From Arcobacter sp. F2176 (GTDB taxonomy: Bacteria; Campylobacterota; Campylobacteria; Campylobacterales; Arcobacteraceae), in NCBI RefSeq assembly GCF_004116465.1, contig NZ_PDJV01000001.1, forward strand, positions 1 through 64,000: 64,000 bases of DNA. The letters are read 5' to 3'. Below, one piece after another: positions 56,591 through 64,000 of the stretch. How positions within the stretch are numbered: position 1 is the first letter of the stretch; each line of letters begins with the position of its first letter. The notes beneath the pieces were generated by a model. The model was not told where the DNA came from, did not search any database, and saw only the letters and a program-made list of their open reading frames with translations. The position numbers and the translations under genes were made by a program.

Positions 56591-58792
56591 ATGCAAGAGA
56601 TATTTAAAAAACTAGATTTAGAAGAGTATTTATTAAAATTCTCAAAACTATTGGCAAGAGAAAAACCAATTGTTTTAGAAGGTGATATTAATTTACATTA
56701 TAGACTCATAAATGAGTTGAGTAAATATGATTTAAAAGAGCCAGAAAAAGTTGCAAATCTTGATGAAAAAATTGTTCATATTCAAAAACAAGGTACTTTA
56801 AGAGTTGAAGATGTATATGAGTTTATAAAGATAATAAAATACTTTCTTTATCTAAAAAGATTTACTTTTGAGGGTAAACTTGGTGAATGGATTGATAAAG
56901 TATTAATACCAAGTGATGTTGAAAAGATAGTTGATTTCTTTGATTCTAAAGGAAACTTAAAAGAAGGAATTGATAAAGACTTAGACATGATAAAAGATGC
57001 CCTTTATAGAAATAAAGAGTCTATAAAACAAGCACTTCATAAATCTATAAATAATAGCAAACTAAGACCATATTTAGTTGATTCACAAGTGCATTATGTA
57101 AACTCTGAAGAGACTTTACTTGTGCGTGGTGGTTTTAATAATATTATTAAAGCAACTGTCGTACATAGATCTAGTTCTGGATTCTTCTATATCCTCCCAC
57201 ACTCTATTTCTGAACTGAAACAAAAAGAATCAGACCTTAAAAATAAGCAAGAAGAAGTTTTGTTAAAAGTTTGTAAAAGCATATCCTCAACTTTTGAAAA
57301 GAATTTATTATTTTTAAAATTTATAAATAAAGAGTTTGATAGAATTGATCACTATTTGGCAAGATTATTTTTTGCAAAAATTGATGATAAGAACTTTATA
57401 ATTCCTTCAAAAAATGGAAAAAATATTTTAAAAGAGTTTGTTCATCCTGCTCTTCATGGAGGAAAACCTATATCTATTGATTTTTCAAAATCAGTTATTA
57501 TGATTACTGGGGTAAATGCAGGTGGAAAAACTATGATGCTTAAATCAATTCTTTCAGCTGTTTTACTATCTAAATATTTGATACCTTATAGAGCAAGTCA
57601 AGACTCTTCTATAGGATATTTTAAAAATGCTTTAGCCGTTTTAGATGACCCCCAAAGTGTCAAAAATGATATCTCAACTTTTGCAGGAAGAATGGTTGAG
57701 TTTTCTAAACTATTTACTCAAAGAGATGTTATTGTTGGAGTTGACGAAATAGAACTTGGTACAGATTCAGATGAAGCAGCTAGTTTGTTTAAAGTAATCA
57801 TTGAAGAACTAATAGATAAAAACATAAAAATCATCATTACAACTCACCATAAAAGATTGGCTGCTCTTATGGCGGCTAATGAAAAAGTTGAATTAATAGC
57901 AGCTATTTATGATGAAGCAAACCAAAGACCGACCTATGACTTCTTACAAGGGACAATAGGGCGTTCATATGCTTTTGAAACTGCACAAAGATATGGAATA
58001 CCTATCAATGTAGTTAAAAAAGCAAAAGAAGTTTATGGTGATGACCAAGATAGATTAAATGAATTAATAGAACGAAGTAGTGCTTTAGAGATGGAGTATC
58101 AACAAAAAATAGCTAAACTTGATATGGAAATTGATACCCATCAAAAATTAAATAAAAATCTTAAAGAAGCAAAACAAGAACTTGATGATCATATAAATAT
58201 AGAAAAATCAAAACTTCACAAAGAGTATAAAGATGCAAGAGATGAAGCTAAAAAAGCTATAAAAGCTAAAATATATCAAGAGTCTCATCAACACCTAAAT
58301 ATTGCACATAAAAAAGTAAAAGATATAACAGTAGAAAAAGTAGAAGAAGATTATAACTTCAAAGAAAAAGATCGGGTTAAATATAAAAGCTCAAAAGGTG
58401 AAATAATATCTATAAGAGGCAAAAAAGCTTTAATTTTAACAGATGCAGGAATGAGATTGCATGTTAATGTAGATGAATTAAGACCGTCAGGAAATGAAGT
58501 TAAACCTAAAATTAAAAAGAAGACTACAATAAATGTTGAGAAACCTCAAGGTGGACATGTAAATATTGATTTACATGGTTTAAGAGGGGATGAAGCTGTT
58601 GAAAAACTTGATAAGTTTATTTCTGATTGTTTGATCTCTGGGTTTGATGAAGTTTTAGTTTATCATGGCATTGGTACAGGAAAATTATCTAAAATAGTAA
58701 AAGATTTTTTAATCAAACATCCAAATGTAAAATCATTTACTGATGCCCATCCAAGTCAAGGTGGATTTGGTGCTAAGGTTGTAAAATTATAG
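56591..58792 (+). CDS. mutS2: Endonuclease MutS2
   Basis: This 733-residue protein has MutS core domains, Walker A GVNAGGKT (about residue 307), Walker B DVIVGVDEIELGTDSDEA, a long coiled coil (about 490-590) and a C-terminal Smr nuclease domain (VNIDLHGLRGDEAV, VYHGIGTGKLSK). The N-terminal mismatch domain of MutS is absent, as in all MutS2. In Helicobacter and others MutS2 suppresses homologous recombination and helps repair oxidative DNA damage; in Bacillus it also rescues stalled ribosomes. Confidence 0.94.
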   Translation: MQEIFKKLDLEEYLLKFSKLLAREKPIVLEGDINLHYRLINELSKYDLKEPEKVANLDEKIVHIQKQGTLRVEDVYEFIKIIKYFLYLKRFTFEGKLGEWIDKVLIPSDVEKIVDFFDSKGNLKEGIDKDLDMIKDALYRNKESIKQALHKSINNSKLRPYLVDSQVHYVNSEETLLVRGGFNNIIKATVVHRSSSGFFYILPHSISELKQKESDLKNKQEEVLLKVCKSISSTFEKNLLFLKFINKEFDRIDHYLARLFFAKIDDKNFIIPSKNGKNILKEFVHPALHGGKPISIDFSKSVIMITGVNAGGKTMMLKSILSAVLLSKYLIPYRASQDSSIGYFKNALAVLDDPQSVKNDISTFAGRMVEFSKLFTQRDVIVGVDEIELGTDSDEAASLFKVIIEELIDKNIKIIITTHHKRLAALMAANEKVELIAAIYDEANQRPTYDFLQGTIGRSYAFETAQRYGIPINVVKKAKEVYGDDQDRLNELIERSSALEMEYQQKIAKLDMEIDTHQKLNKNLKEAKQELDDHINIEKSKLHKEYKDARDEAKKAIKAKIYQESHQHLNIAHKKVKDITVEKVEEDYNFKEKDRVKYKSSKGEIISIRGKKALILTDAGMRLHVNVDELRPSGNEVKPKIKKKTTINVEKPQGGHVNIDLHGLRGDEAVEKLDKFISDCLISGFDEVLVYHGIGTGKLSKIVKDFLIKHPNVKSFTDAHPSQGGFGAKVVKL

Positions 58793-58806
58793 AAAAGGTA
58801 ATAGGC

Positions 58807-59625
58807 ATGGACAAAGAACTTGAGAGTATACAGAAGTTTTACGATGTAATTATAGAATTTTTTGTTAATTATAGTTTTCAACTAATTGGTGCAATTATCA
58901 TATTCCTTTTAGGGTGGTATGTTGCAAATAAAGTTTCTACTTTTGTTAAGAAGATTTGTGATAAAAATGAACTAGATGTTACTTTAACTAAGTTTGTTGT
59001 AAATATCATCAAGTTTTCTATTATCATTGGTGTTGGAATAGTTGCTGTTGGAAAACTAGGGATTACTCTTACTCCTTTTATTGCTGGTATTGGTGCTGCA
59101 TCTTTAGGTGCTGGTTTAGCTTTACAAGGGACTTTGTCAAATTATGGTGCAGGTCTTTCTATTATCATAGGTCGTCCTTTTATTGTAGGAAATACTATTA
59201 GTGTAGATGGTGTTTTTGGAGTAGTTGAAGAGATAAGACTAGCACATACAATTCTTTCAACTGAAGACGGTGAAGAAATTACTATTCCAAATAAACACAT
59301 TATTGGTGAAATATTAGTCAACTCTTTTGAGTATAGAATAGTTGAATCTGTTGTTGGTATTGATTATAATTCCAAACCTGAAGATGCAATTTCTATAATT
59401 GAAAATATTTTAAATGATTTTGATGCAGAAATTATTTCAAAAGAGGCTAAGGCACAAGTTGGAATAAAAGAGTTTGGTGATTTTTCTATAAATATAGAAT
59501 TGAGATATTGGGCTCATACTAAGCACTTTTTTGAGACTCAATACAAAGTAAATCTTGCTATTTTTAATACTTTAAAAGAAAACAATATCAATATCCCTTT
59601 TCCTACTTATACTATTAAGAAGTAG
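58807..59625 (+). CDS. mscS: Small-conductance mechanosensitive channel MscS
   Basis: This 272-residue protein has the size and layout of E. coli MscS. Three membrane helices include the Gly/Ala-rich pore helix (FIAGIGAASLGAGLALQGTL). They are followed by the beta domain (GRPFIVGNTISVDGVFGVVEEIRLAHTIL and EEITIPNKHIIGE) and a C-terminal alpha/beta domain. It opens on hypo-osmotic shock. It starts 14 bases after mutS2, and AAAGG lies upstream of the ATG. It is the third MscS-type gene in the window and the only one without a large periplasmic domain. Confidence 0.93.
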   Translation: MDKELESIQKFYDVIIEFFVNYSFQLIGAIIIFLLGWYVANKVSTFVKKICDKNELDVTLTKFVVNIIKFSIIIGVGIVAVGKLGITLTPFIAGIGAASLGAGLALQGTLSNYGAGLSIIIGRPFIVGNTISVDGVFGVVEEIRLAHTILSTEDGEEITIPNKHIIGEILVNSFEYRIVESVVGIDYNSKPEDAISIIENILNDFDAEIISKEAKAQVGIKEFGDFSINIELRYWAHTKHFFETQYKVNLAIFNTLKENNINIPFPTYTIKK

Positions 59626-59642
59626 TTTTTTTGCTACTTCTT
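59617..59642. terminator. Bidirectional terminator shared by mscS and the DUF748 gene
   Basis: AAGAAGTAG (59617-59625) pairs perfectly with CTACTTCTT (59634-59642) around the loop TTTTTTTG. The two convergent genes are only eight bases apart: the mscS stop TAG and the DUF748 stop TAG lie in opposite arms of the stem and base-pair with each other. A T-run follows on the plus strand. Confidence 0.75.
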
Positions 59643-62237
59643 TTTAATATCTATTGCTAGAGGAAATTCAACATATTTTGCTTTTTTATTATCTAAAACT
59701 TTTATTTCAGGAATTATAAATAACCTATTATCTGTAATTTTGTGTTGTTCTAAAAGATATTTTTTAATTGATGATATTCTACTATTTGCTAAGTTTTCTA
59801 ATTCTTCTTTTGTAATATCTATTTTTGGCAACATAAGTGCTTTGATTTTAGATATGTAAGATGTTTTATCTAGAATCACTTTATCATTTTGTTTTACCAT
59901 TGATTTCTCTTTTAATTCTTGAAGGGAAATTCCCCCATTATAAATAGATTCTAAGGCTAATAAATATTTGTCACCATCTTTAATACTTTCACTTTTTTTA
60001 GAGATTAACTCTTCTAATCTTATATCTTGTAAAGCAATTTTATCTTTGATGTTATCATATGCAGGCTCAACTTTTAAAGCAAGACTTGGTCTCTTTGCAA
60101 AAACTTTAGCAATATTATTTAACGATTCTTTCTCTGAATCAATTAGATTACTTTCTCCATAAACAAATTCAACTTTTTTCATTTCTTCAGGATTTACACC
60201 TAAAATAGAAGCTAAAAGTGAAAATGGAGATGCAACTGATTTGATAATAAGATTTCTAAATACTTTCCAAATTATTGGGGCAATAGAAAACTGTGGGTCA
60301 TCTAAATTCCCACTAATTGGCAAATCAATATCAATAATGCCATCAGAATCTTCTAATAGAGCGATTCCAAGTTCTAAAGGTAGATTCGAACCTTTATTTT
60401 TATCAATCAATTTTCCAAGTTCAATTTTATCAATAATGACACTATTTTGAGCTTTTAAATTTGATTCTGTGATATTGTAATGCAAATTTAAATTTAATTT
60501 TCCTTGTTTAATATCTCTTCCCACAAATTCATCTGAATAAGGTGTAAAGCTTTTCATGGCTATATTCTTAAATATTAGATTTACATCTGTAAGTATTTTA
60601 ATATCATCTAAATTTACAATTCCTGTAATCTTTGTATATCCATATTCATCAATTTTCCCTATAAGTTTAAGTTGTGTTGGTTTTGAACTTTTTGAGTTAA
60701 GTTCAGAAAGATTACCATTTAATTTTGTAATATTAGTTTTAAAAGGTGCTTTTAAAGTTCTGTCTTCGAATAATAATTGGCCATTTTTGATATTTATAGG
60801 ACCTATATCTAAATAAGTATTTGATTTCTCATTATTTGTATTTATCTCTTCTTTTACAGCTTTTTCCTTACCATTTTCATTTTTCCCTAATACTATTGAA
60901 GTATATGAATCTGGAATATCTACACTTGATAGTTTAATTTTGTCCTTATCTTTTAAAAACTTGTGAAGATTTATCTCTATATTTTTAGCTTCAATTTTTG
61001 TATTATCTGAATTGTTATTTATTTTTATATTTTTTGTTCCAACAGTTGATTCATCAATTGTAATATTATTATTTACAATTGATAATTTTTTCAATAATAC
61101 ATTTATATTTTTTGCATCTACTGTAGTTTTATTTTTTAAATCATCATATGAAAAATAAGAGTTGTTTATTGTAAAAGAGTTCAAATCAACCAACCATGGT
61201 TTATTAGTTGTTTTCTCTTTTTTTTCAATACTAGGTTCAGTATTTATTAGATTATCAATATTTAGTATATTATTCTTATTTGATGATATATTTGCAAAAA
61301 GCTTATTTAAATCTATGTTTTCGATACTTATTTTTTGTTTTGTATAGTCAAAATTTAAGTCCTTGAGTTCAAGGCTTTTTAGTCCTGCTAGTGTCTCTTT
61401 ATCTTTCACAATATTTAAATCTTTTAATTCAAGATTTGCTTTATCTATGTAAAGTTCTATATCTTTAGTTGTATCAAGTTTATATCCTAACTTTAAATTT
61501 AAAGTTGGATTATCAATAGTGAAGTTTAATAAATCTTTTGAATATCCTAAATACTCATTGGCATGAAGGTTTTTAAGTTCGATTTTTCCATACATTTTAA
61601 AAGGTATCAGTCTTAATCCACCCTCAATGAATAGTTTTGTATCTTTATTTATAATTGTATTAAGACTATGAGATGCTAAAGAGTTTTTTAAAGTACCTAA
61701 GTTATAAAAGGTATAGTTAAAATTATGTATTTTTGTTGTAGTTTTTTTTGAATTAAATATTTGAGTAAAAAGAAAATCTCCATCTAAAATCTGAATCTTC
61801 GTAATTTCAAATAATGGAATAGAAGATTTTTCATTTGTTGATTTCTCTTCAGTTTTTTCTTCTTGTGGTTTCATAATAGAAGCTAAATTAATATTACCAT
61901 TTTCATTTTGAACAATATTTACATAAGGTTTTATAAGGTCAACTTTCTTAAAGCTAATATGATGTTCATGTATTGATTTAAAAAGAGAAAAATCAACTTC
62001 AAAACTTTTGAATCCTATTAATTTTTCATTGTTATTTGATAGGGAAAAACCATAAAGTTTTAAATTCAAAGTATATGGATTGAAACTTATTTTTTCTAAC
62101 TTACTTTTATAAATAAGTAAATTATCAAGATTTTTTATTATTTGGTCTTTTGCAATGTAAGGTATTAAGAAGAAACCTAATAGAGAATAAATTAAAAATA
62201 TTGATAGTAAAATTTTGATAAAAAGATTATTTTTCAT
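59634..62237 (-). CDS. AsmA-like DUF748 envelope protein
   Basis: The start at 62237 has GGAG six bases upstream and gives 867 residues (MKNNLFIKILL); a TTG four codons earlier is less likely. One N-terminal membrane helix is followed by a very long beta-rich region of DUF748 repeats (for example FEVDFSLFKSIHEHHISFKKVDLIKPY and QLLFEDRTLKAPFKT). A conserved block is ELGIALLEDSDGIIDIDLPI, after which comes a C-terminal OmpA-like section (VEFVYGESNLIDSEKESLNNI). AsmA-type proteins bridge the inner and outer membranes and are linked to lipid transport. This placement in the periplasm is inferred from the family. Confidence 0.85.
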   Translation of the reverse strand: MKNNLFIKILLSIFLIYSLLGFFLIPYIAKDQIIKNLDNLLIYKSKLEKISFNPYTLNLKLYGFSLSNNNEKLIGFKSFEVDFSLFKSIHEHHISFKKVDLIKPYVNIVQNENGNINLASIMKPQEEKTEEKSTNEKSSIPLFEITKIQILDGDFLFTQIFNSKKTTTKIHNFNYTFYNLGTLKNSLASHSLNTIINKDTKLFIEGGLRLIPFKMYGKIELKNLHANEYLGYSKDLLNFTIDNPTLNLKLGYKLDTTKDIELYIDKANLELKDLNIVKDKETLAGLKSLELKDLNFDYTKQKISIENIDLNKLFANISSNKNNILNIDNLINTEPSIEKKEKTTNKPWLVDLNSFTINNSYFSYDDLKNKTTVDAKNINVLLKKLSIVNNNITIDESTVGTKNIKINNNSDNTKIEAKNIEINLHKFLKDKDKIKLSSVDIPDSYTSIVLGKNENGKEKAVKEEINTNNEKSNTYLDIGPINIKNGQLLFEDRTLKAPFKTNITKLNGNLSELNSKSSKPTQLKLIGKIDEYGYTKITGIVNLDDIKILTDVNLIFKNIAMKSFTPYSDEFVGRDIKQGKLNLNLHYNITESNLKAQNSVIIDKIELGKLIDKNKGSNLPLELGIALLEDSDGIIDIDLPISGNLDDPQFSIAPIIWKVFRNLIIKSVASPFSLLASILGVNPEEMKKVEFVYGESNLIDSEKESLNNIAKVFAKRPSLALKVEPAYDNIKDKIALQDIRLEELISKKSESIKDGDKYLLALESIYNGGISLQELKEKSMVKQNDKVILDKTSYISKIKALMLPKIDITKEELENLANSRISSIKKYLLEQHKITDNRLFIIPEIKVLDNKKAKYVEFPLAIDIKKK

Positions 62238-62264
62238 AGGAAACTCCAACTAATTAGTTAATCT

Positions 62265-62298
62265 ATTATAGCAAAATAAATAACAAATTTGTTACAAT
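62265..62298. promoter_or_regulatory. Divergent promoters of the DUF748 gene and dapE
   Basis: On the minus strand TATAAT occupies 62270-62265, giving a leader of about 20 bases for the DUF748 gene. On the plus strand TACAAT lies at 62293-62298, 20 bases before the dapE start, with AAAGGA at 62308-62313. The -35 regions are not recognisable. Confidence 0.45.
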
Positions 62299-62318
62299 AT
62301 CCACTTTAAAGGAAACAG

Positions 62319-63419
62319 ATGACTATTATAGAATTATTTCAAAAATTATTAAGATTTAAATCGCTTACCCCTGATGATGATGGAGCTTTTGATTTTATAG
62401 AAGAGTATTTAGGTGAGGAATGGACATGTATAAAACTTGACTTAGAAGGTACGAAAAATAGGTTTTATTATAAAAAGTTCAATGAAAAAGCTCAACACTT
62501 ATGTTTTGCAGGACATATTGATGTGGTACCTGTAGGACAAGGTTGGCAGATAGATCCATTTGCAGCTGAAGTTGTAGATGGAGTAATTAGTGCAAGAGGT
62601 GCTCAAGATATGAAAAGTGGAGATGCTGCATTTTTGTACGCTTGTAAACATGCTCAAAATTTTGATGGAACACTTTCTATTCTTATGACAAGTGATGAAG
62701 AGGGTGAAGGGACTTACGGAACTATCAAAATGCTTGAACACCTAAAAGAGATAGACTTTATACCAAACTATGCAGTTGTTGCAGAACCAACTTGTGAAGA
62801 GCTTTTTGGTGATGCTATAAAAGTAGGGCGAAGAGGAAGTATAAACGGATATATTACAATAAAAGGTAAACAAGGACATGCAGCTTATCCCGAAAAGTGT
62901 ATAAATCCTGTTCACAATTTTGCAGAGATTTTGCCAAAATTAGCAGGATATAACCTTGATGATGGTGATGAATACTTTGCTCCATCAAAGATGGTAATCA
63001 CTGATATAAGAGGTGGTATGGAAGTTACAAATGTAACTCCAAATGAATTAAAACTAATGTTTAATGTAAGAAATTCAACAAATACCACAAGAGAATCTGT
63101 AGAAGAGTTTATACATAAAAATCTAGAAGGTTTAGATTATGACTTTAGAACTACACAAGGTTCTTTTCCTTTTGTTACAAACAAAGAATCAAAAGTGGTA
63201 AAAGCTATGGAAAACTCTATAAAAGAAGTACTTGGAGTAACTACAAAACACTCAACCCACGGTGGAACTTCTGACGCCAGATATTTTGGAGCCTTTGGAA
63301 TAGAAGCCATAGAGTTTGGAGTTATAAACGATACTATTCACTCTGTAGGTGAGAGAACAACCGTTAAAGAGGTTGAAGGTTTAGCTGATGTTTATGTGGA
63401 CTTGATTAAGAATTTTTAA
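62319..63419 (+). CDS. dapE: Succinyl-diaminopimelate desuccinylase
   Basis: This 366-residue M20-family zinc hydrolase has the metal-ligand motifs in order: FAGHIDVVPVG, GAQDMKSGDAAFLYA, TSDEEGEGTYG, VAEPTCEE and a C-terminal HGGTSDARYF. The lid/dimerisation domain (NGYITIKGKQGHAAYPEKCINP) is present. DapE removes succinate from N-succinyl-LL-diaminopimelate in lysine and peptidoglycan precursor synthesis. The DAR-containing C-terminal motif and length fit DapE rather than ArgE. A perfect terminator hairpin follows immediately. Confidence 0.94.
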   Translation: MTIIELFQKLLRFKSLTPDDDGAFDFIEEYLGEEWTCIKLDLEGTKNRFYYKKFNEKAQHLCFAGHIDVVPVGQGWQIDPFAAEVVDGVISARGAQDMKSGDAAFLYACKHAQNFDGTLSILMTSDEEGEGTYGTIKMLEHLKEIDFIPNYAVVAEPTCEELFGDAIKVGRRGSINGYITIKGKQGHAAYPEKCINPVHNFAEILPKLAGYNLDDGDEYFAPSKMVITDIRGGMEVTNVTPNELKLMFNVRNSTNTTRESVEEFIHKNLEGLDYDFRTTQGSFPFVTNKESKVVKAMENSIKEVLGVTTKHSTHGGTSDARYFGAFGIEAIEFGVINDTIHSVGERTTVKEVEGLADVYVDLIKNF

Positions 63420-63449
63420 TTAAAAGATGAAGAAAACTTCATCTTTTAA
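63420..63449. terminator. Bidirectional terminator after dapE
   Basis: TTAAAAGATGAAG (63420-63432) and CTTCATCTTTTAA (63437-63449) are a perfect 13-bp inverted repeat with an AAAA loop, starting at the base after the dapE stop. A-rich and T-rich arms make it usable from both sides. The stop codon of the minus-strand 30-codon ORF lies in its right arm. Confidence 0.8.
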
Positions 63450-63538
63450 ATTATATTTGGTAGGTATTCTACTGCATCTAGTATTAACTTGATTGTTTCA
63501 ACTATAATACTTAGATTATCAATGATTCTTTGAATCAT
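63446..63538 (-). CDS. Candidate 30-residue amphipathic peptide
   Basis: A 30-codon ORF starts at ATG 63538 with GGAG five bases upstream and a TATAAA -10-like element about 25 bases before the start. The peptide begins MIQRIIDNLSIIVET and ends EYLPNII. It is dominated by Ile, Leu and Val, with four acidic and two basic residues spaced as in an amphipathic helix. The start codon sits inside a perfect inverted repeat (AATGATTC-TTT-GAATCATT, 63521-63539), which could fold and limit translation. Its stop is within the dapE terminator, which would end its mRNA. Size and style recall toxic or membrane-active small peptides, but no family is recognised. Confidence 0.5.
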   Translation of the reverse strand: MIQRIIDNLSIIVETIKLILDAVEYLPNII

Positions 63539-63562
63539 TTGAACTCCTTTAATTCTAATTTA

Positions 63563-63591
63563 TAGACAAAAAAGAATACTTTAGATATAAT
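63563..63591 (+). promoter_or_regulatory. Strong sigma-70-type promoter of a candidate small RNA
   Basis: TAGACA (63563-63568) and a perfect TATAAT (63586-63591) are exactly 17 bp apart. Transcription would begin near 63598, with no protein gene before the terminator at 63624-63664. Confidence 0.65.
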
Positions 63592-63597
63592 TCGTAA

Positions 63598-63664
63598 AAA
63601 TAGCTTTCGAATTATTCGTAAGTAAAAGGTAGAGTGTATGTCCGTACACTTTGCCTTTTTTTTT
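63598..63664 (+). ncRNA. Candidate small RNA of about 67 nt
   Basis: The limits are set by the promoter upstream and a terminator downstream. No ORF with a ribosome binding site lies inside. The 5' part contains CGAAT-T-ATTCG, and the octamer ATTCGTAA occurs twice, at 63590-63597 and 63614-63621, the first copy overlapping the promoter. The 3' half is one long hairpin. It is divergent from the 30-residue peptide gene and could be a trans-acting sRNA. I do not recognise it as 6S, SRP, tmRNA or RNase P RNA. Confidence 0.55.
63624..63664 (+). terminator. Strong intrinsic terminator of the candidate small RNA
   Basis: A continuous 15-bp stem (63624-63638 with 63645-63659, including two G-U pairs) closes the loop TGTCCG and runs into nine T residues (63656-63664). 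On the minus strand no comparable T-run follows, so it works in the plus direction only. Confidence 0.8.
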
Positions 63665-63765
63665 GTTTATTTTAAGAAGTATACAAAAAAAATTAAAACA
63701 AGTCAATAATATTTGAGTATTTTTGTAACATAATTCTAGATTTATGTTTCTTTTTGTAGTTTTAA

Positions 63766-63794
63766 TTGACAAAATAATAAAAAAACAGTATTAG
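63766..63794 (+). promoter_or_regulatory. Promoter of the Cdd1-family gene
   Basis: A perfect TTGACA (63766-63771) is followed after 17 bp by TATTAG (63789-63794), with an overlapping TTAGAT/GATAAT as alternatives. It lies about 40 bases before the start codon at 63834. The 100 bases between the small-RNA terminator and this promoter hold nothing I recognise. Confidence 0.5.
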
Positions 63795-63833
63795 ATAATT
63801 TTGAGTATATAGTTTTATTTAAAAAGGTAAAAA

Positions 63834-64000
63834 ATGCCATCTTCAAAAGAAGAAAAACAAAAGCTTTTAGAAGTAAAGTTTGTAGGTGAAACCGTTATAA
63901 GAAGATTTGAGCAAATAGGTATTGATTCTTTGGAGGCTTTATCTAAAAGTAGTGTGGAAGAGATTACGGATATTGTTTCAGATATTTTGGGAAGCAGTTG
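63834..64000 (+). CDS. Cdd1-family helix-hairpin-helix protein (3' partial)
   Basis: Only the first 55 codons are in the window. The visible part, with LLEVKFVGETVIRRFEQIGI, SLEALSKSSVEEITDIVSDI and LGSS, matches the small 'pathogenicity locus' Cdd1 family, a single helix-hairpin-helix module of about 90 residues usually continuing LGSSCWKNSP. A DNA-binding role is likely from the fold, but the function is not established. AAGG lies about eight bases before the ATG. Confidence 0.7.
   Translation, partial: MPSSKEEKQKLLEVKFVGETVIRRFEQIGIDSLEALSKSSVEEITDIVSDILGSS

Noticed and set aside
63581..63772. Minus-strand ORF of 63 codons across the small-RNA region
   Set aside because: No ribosome binding site, poor composition, and it runs antisense through a strong plus-strand promoter and terminator.

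Overview
The window looks like a chromosomal segment from the phylum Campylobacterota, most likely an Arcobacter-group bacterium. The DNA is very AT-rich and start codons include several TTG and GTG. The gene order aroB - mscS - mtaB - ftsH-like AAA ATPase - bioV is one I recall from Helicobacter. No rRNA, tRNA, IS element or CRISPR array was seen. Protein names come from reading motifs, not from database searches.

Left part (1-34300), a giant-adhesin locus. A 5'-truncated LapD-like c-di-GMP receptor with degenerate GGDEF and EAL domains is followed by a small lipoprotein and a Sel1-repeat protein. Next comes one 27.5-kb gene for a 9156-residue RTX adhesin, with its own promoter and a TTG start. 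Behind it lie a SapC-family gene, known from S-layer/type I secretion loci, and a fusion of an FkbM methyltransferase, TPRs and a heptosyltransferase-like domain, which probably starts at a non-ATG codon. The likely theme is a surface protein secreted by a type I system, retained or released under c-di-GMP control, and perhaps glycosylated. The secretion ATPase, membrane fusion protein and any LapG-like protease are not in the window.

Middle part (34300-47900), small transcription units. There is a FecA-like TonB-dependent receptor with a candidate Fur box. It is followed by rlmF and a molybdenum hydroxylase operon (iorA-like, iorB-like, xdhC, mocA-like) divergent from a TetR regulator, with a perfect palindrome between them. 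Next are an unknown membrane protein and a large MscS channel. A hemerythrin / DUF2249 / heme-copper-oxidase-like operon is divergent from a Crp/Fnr regulator, with a perfect FNR-type box between them. A 75-residue orphan and a phage-repressor-like HTH protein with palindromic upstream DNA close this part.

Right part (47900-64000), mostly housekeeping genes: a tight operon aroB - mscS - mtaB - ftsH-like - bioV - mogA - SLC13 transporter, then a DsbC-like protein - mutS2 - mscS, a convergent AsmA/DUF748 protein and dapE. Of note are the FtsH-like protein, which has lost its zinc-protease motif, and three MscS-type channels within 17 kb. Between dapE and the last, truncated gene (Cdd1 family) is about 410 bp without annotated-size genes. 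It holds a 30-codon ORF with a strong ribosome binding site and, divergent from it, a consensus-like promoter followed by a strong terminator that together define a small RNA of about 67 nt.
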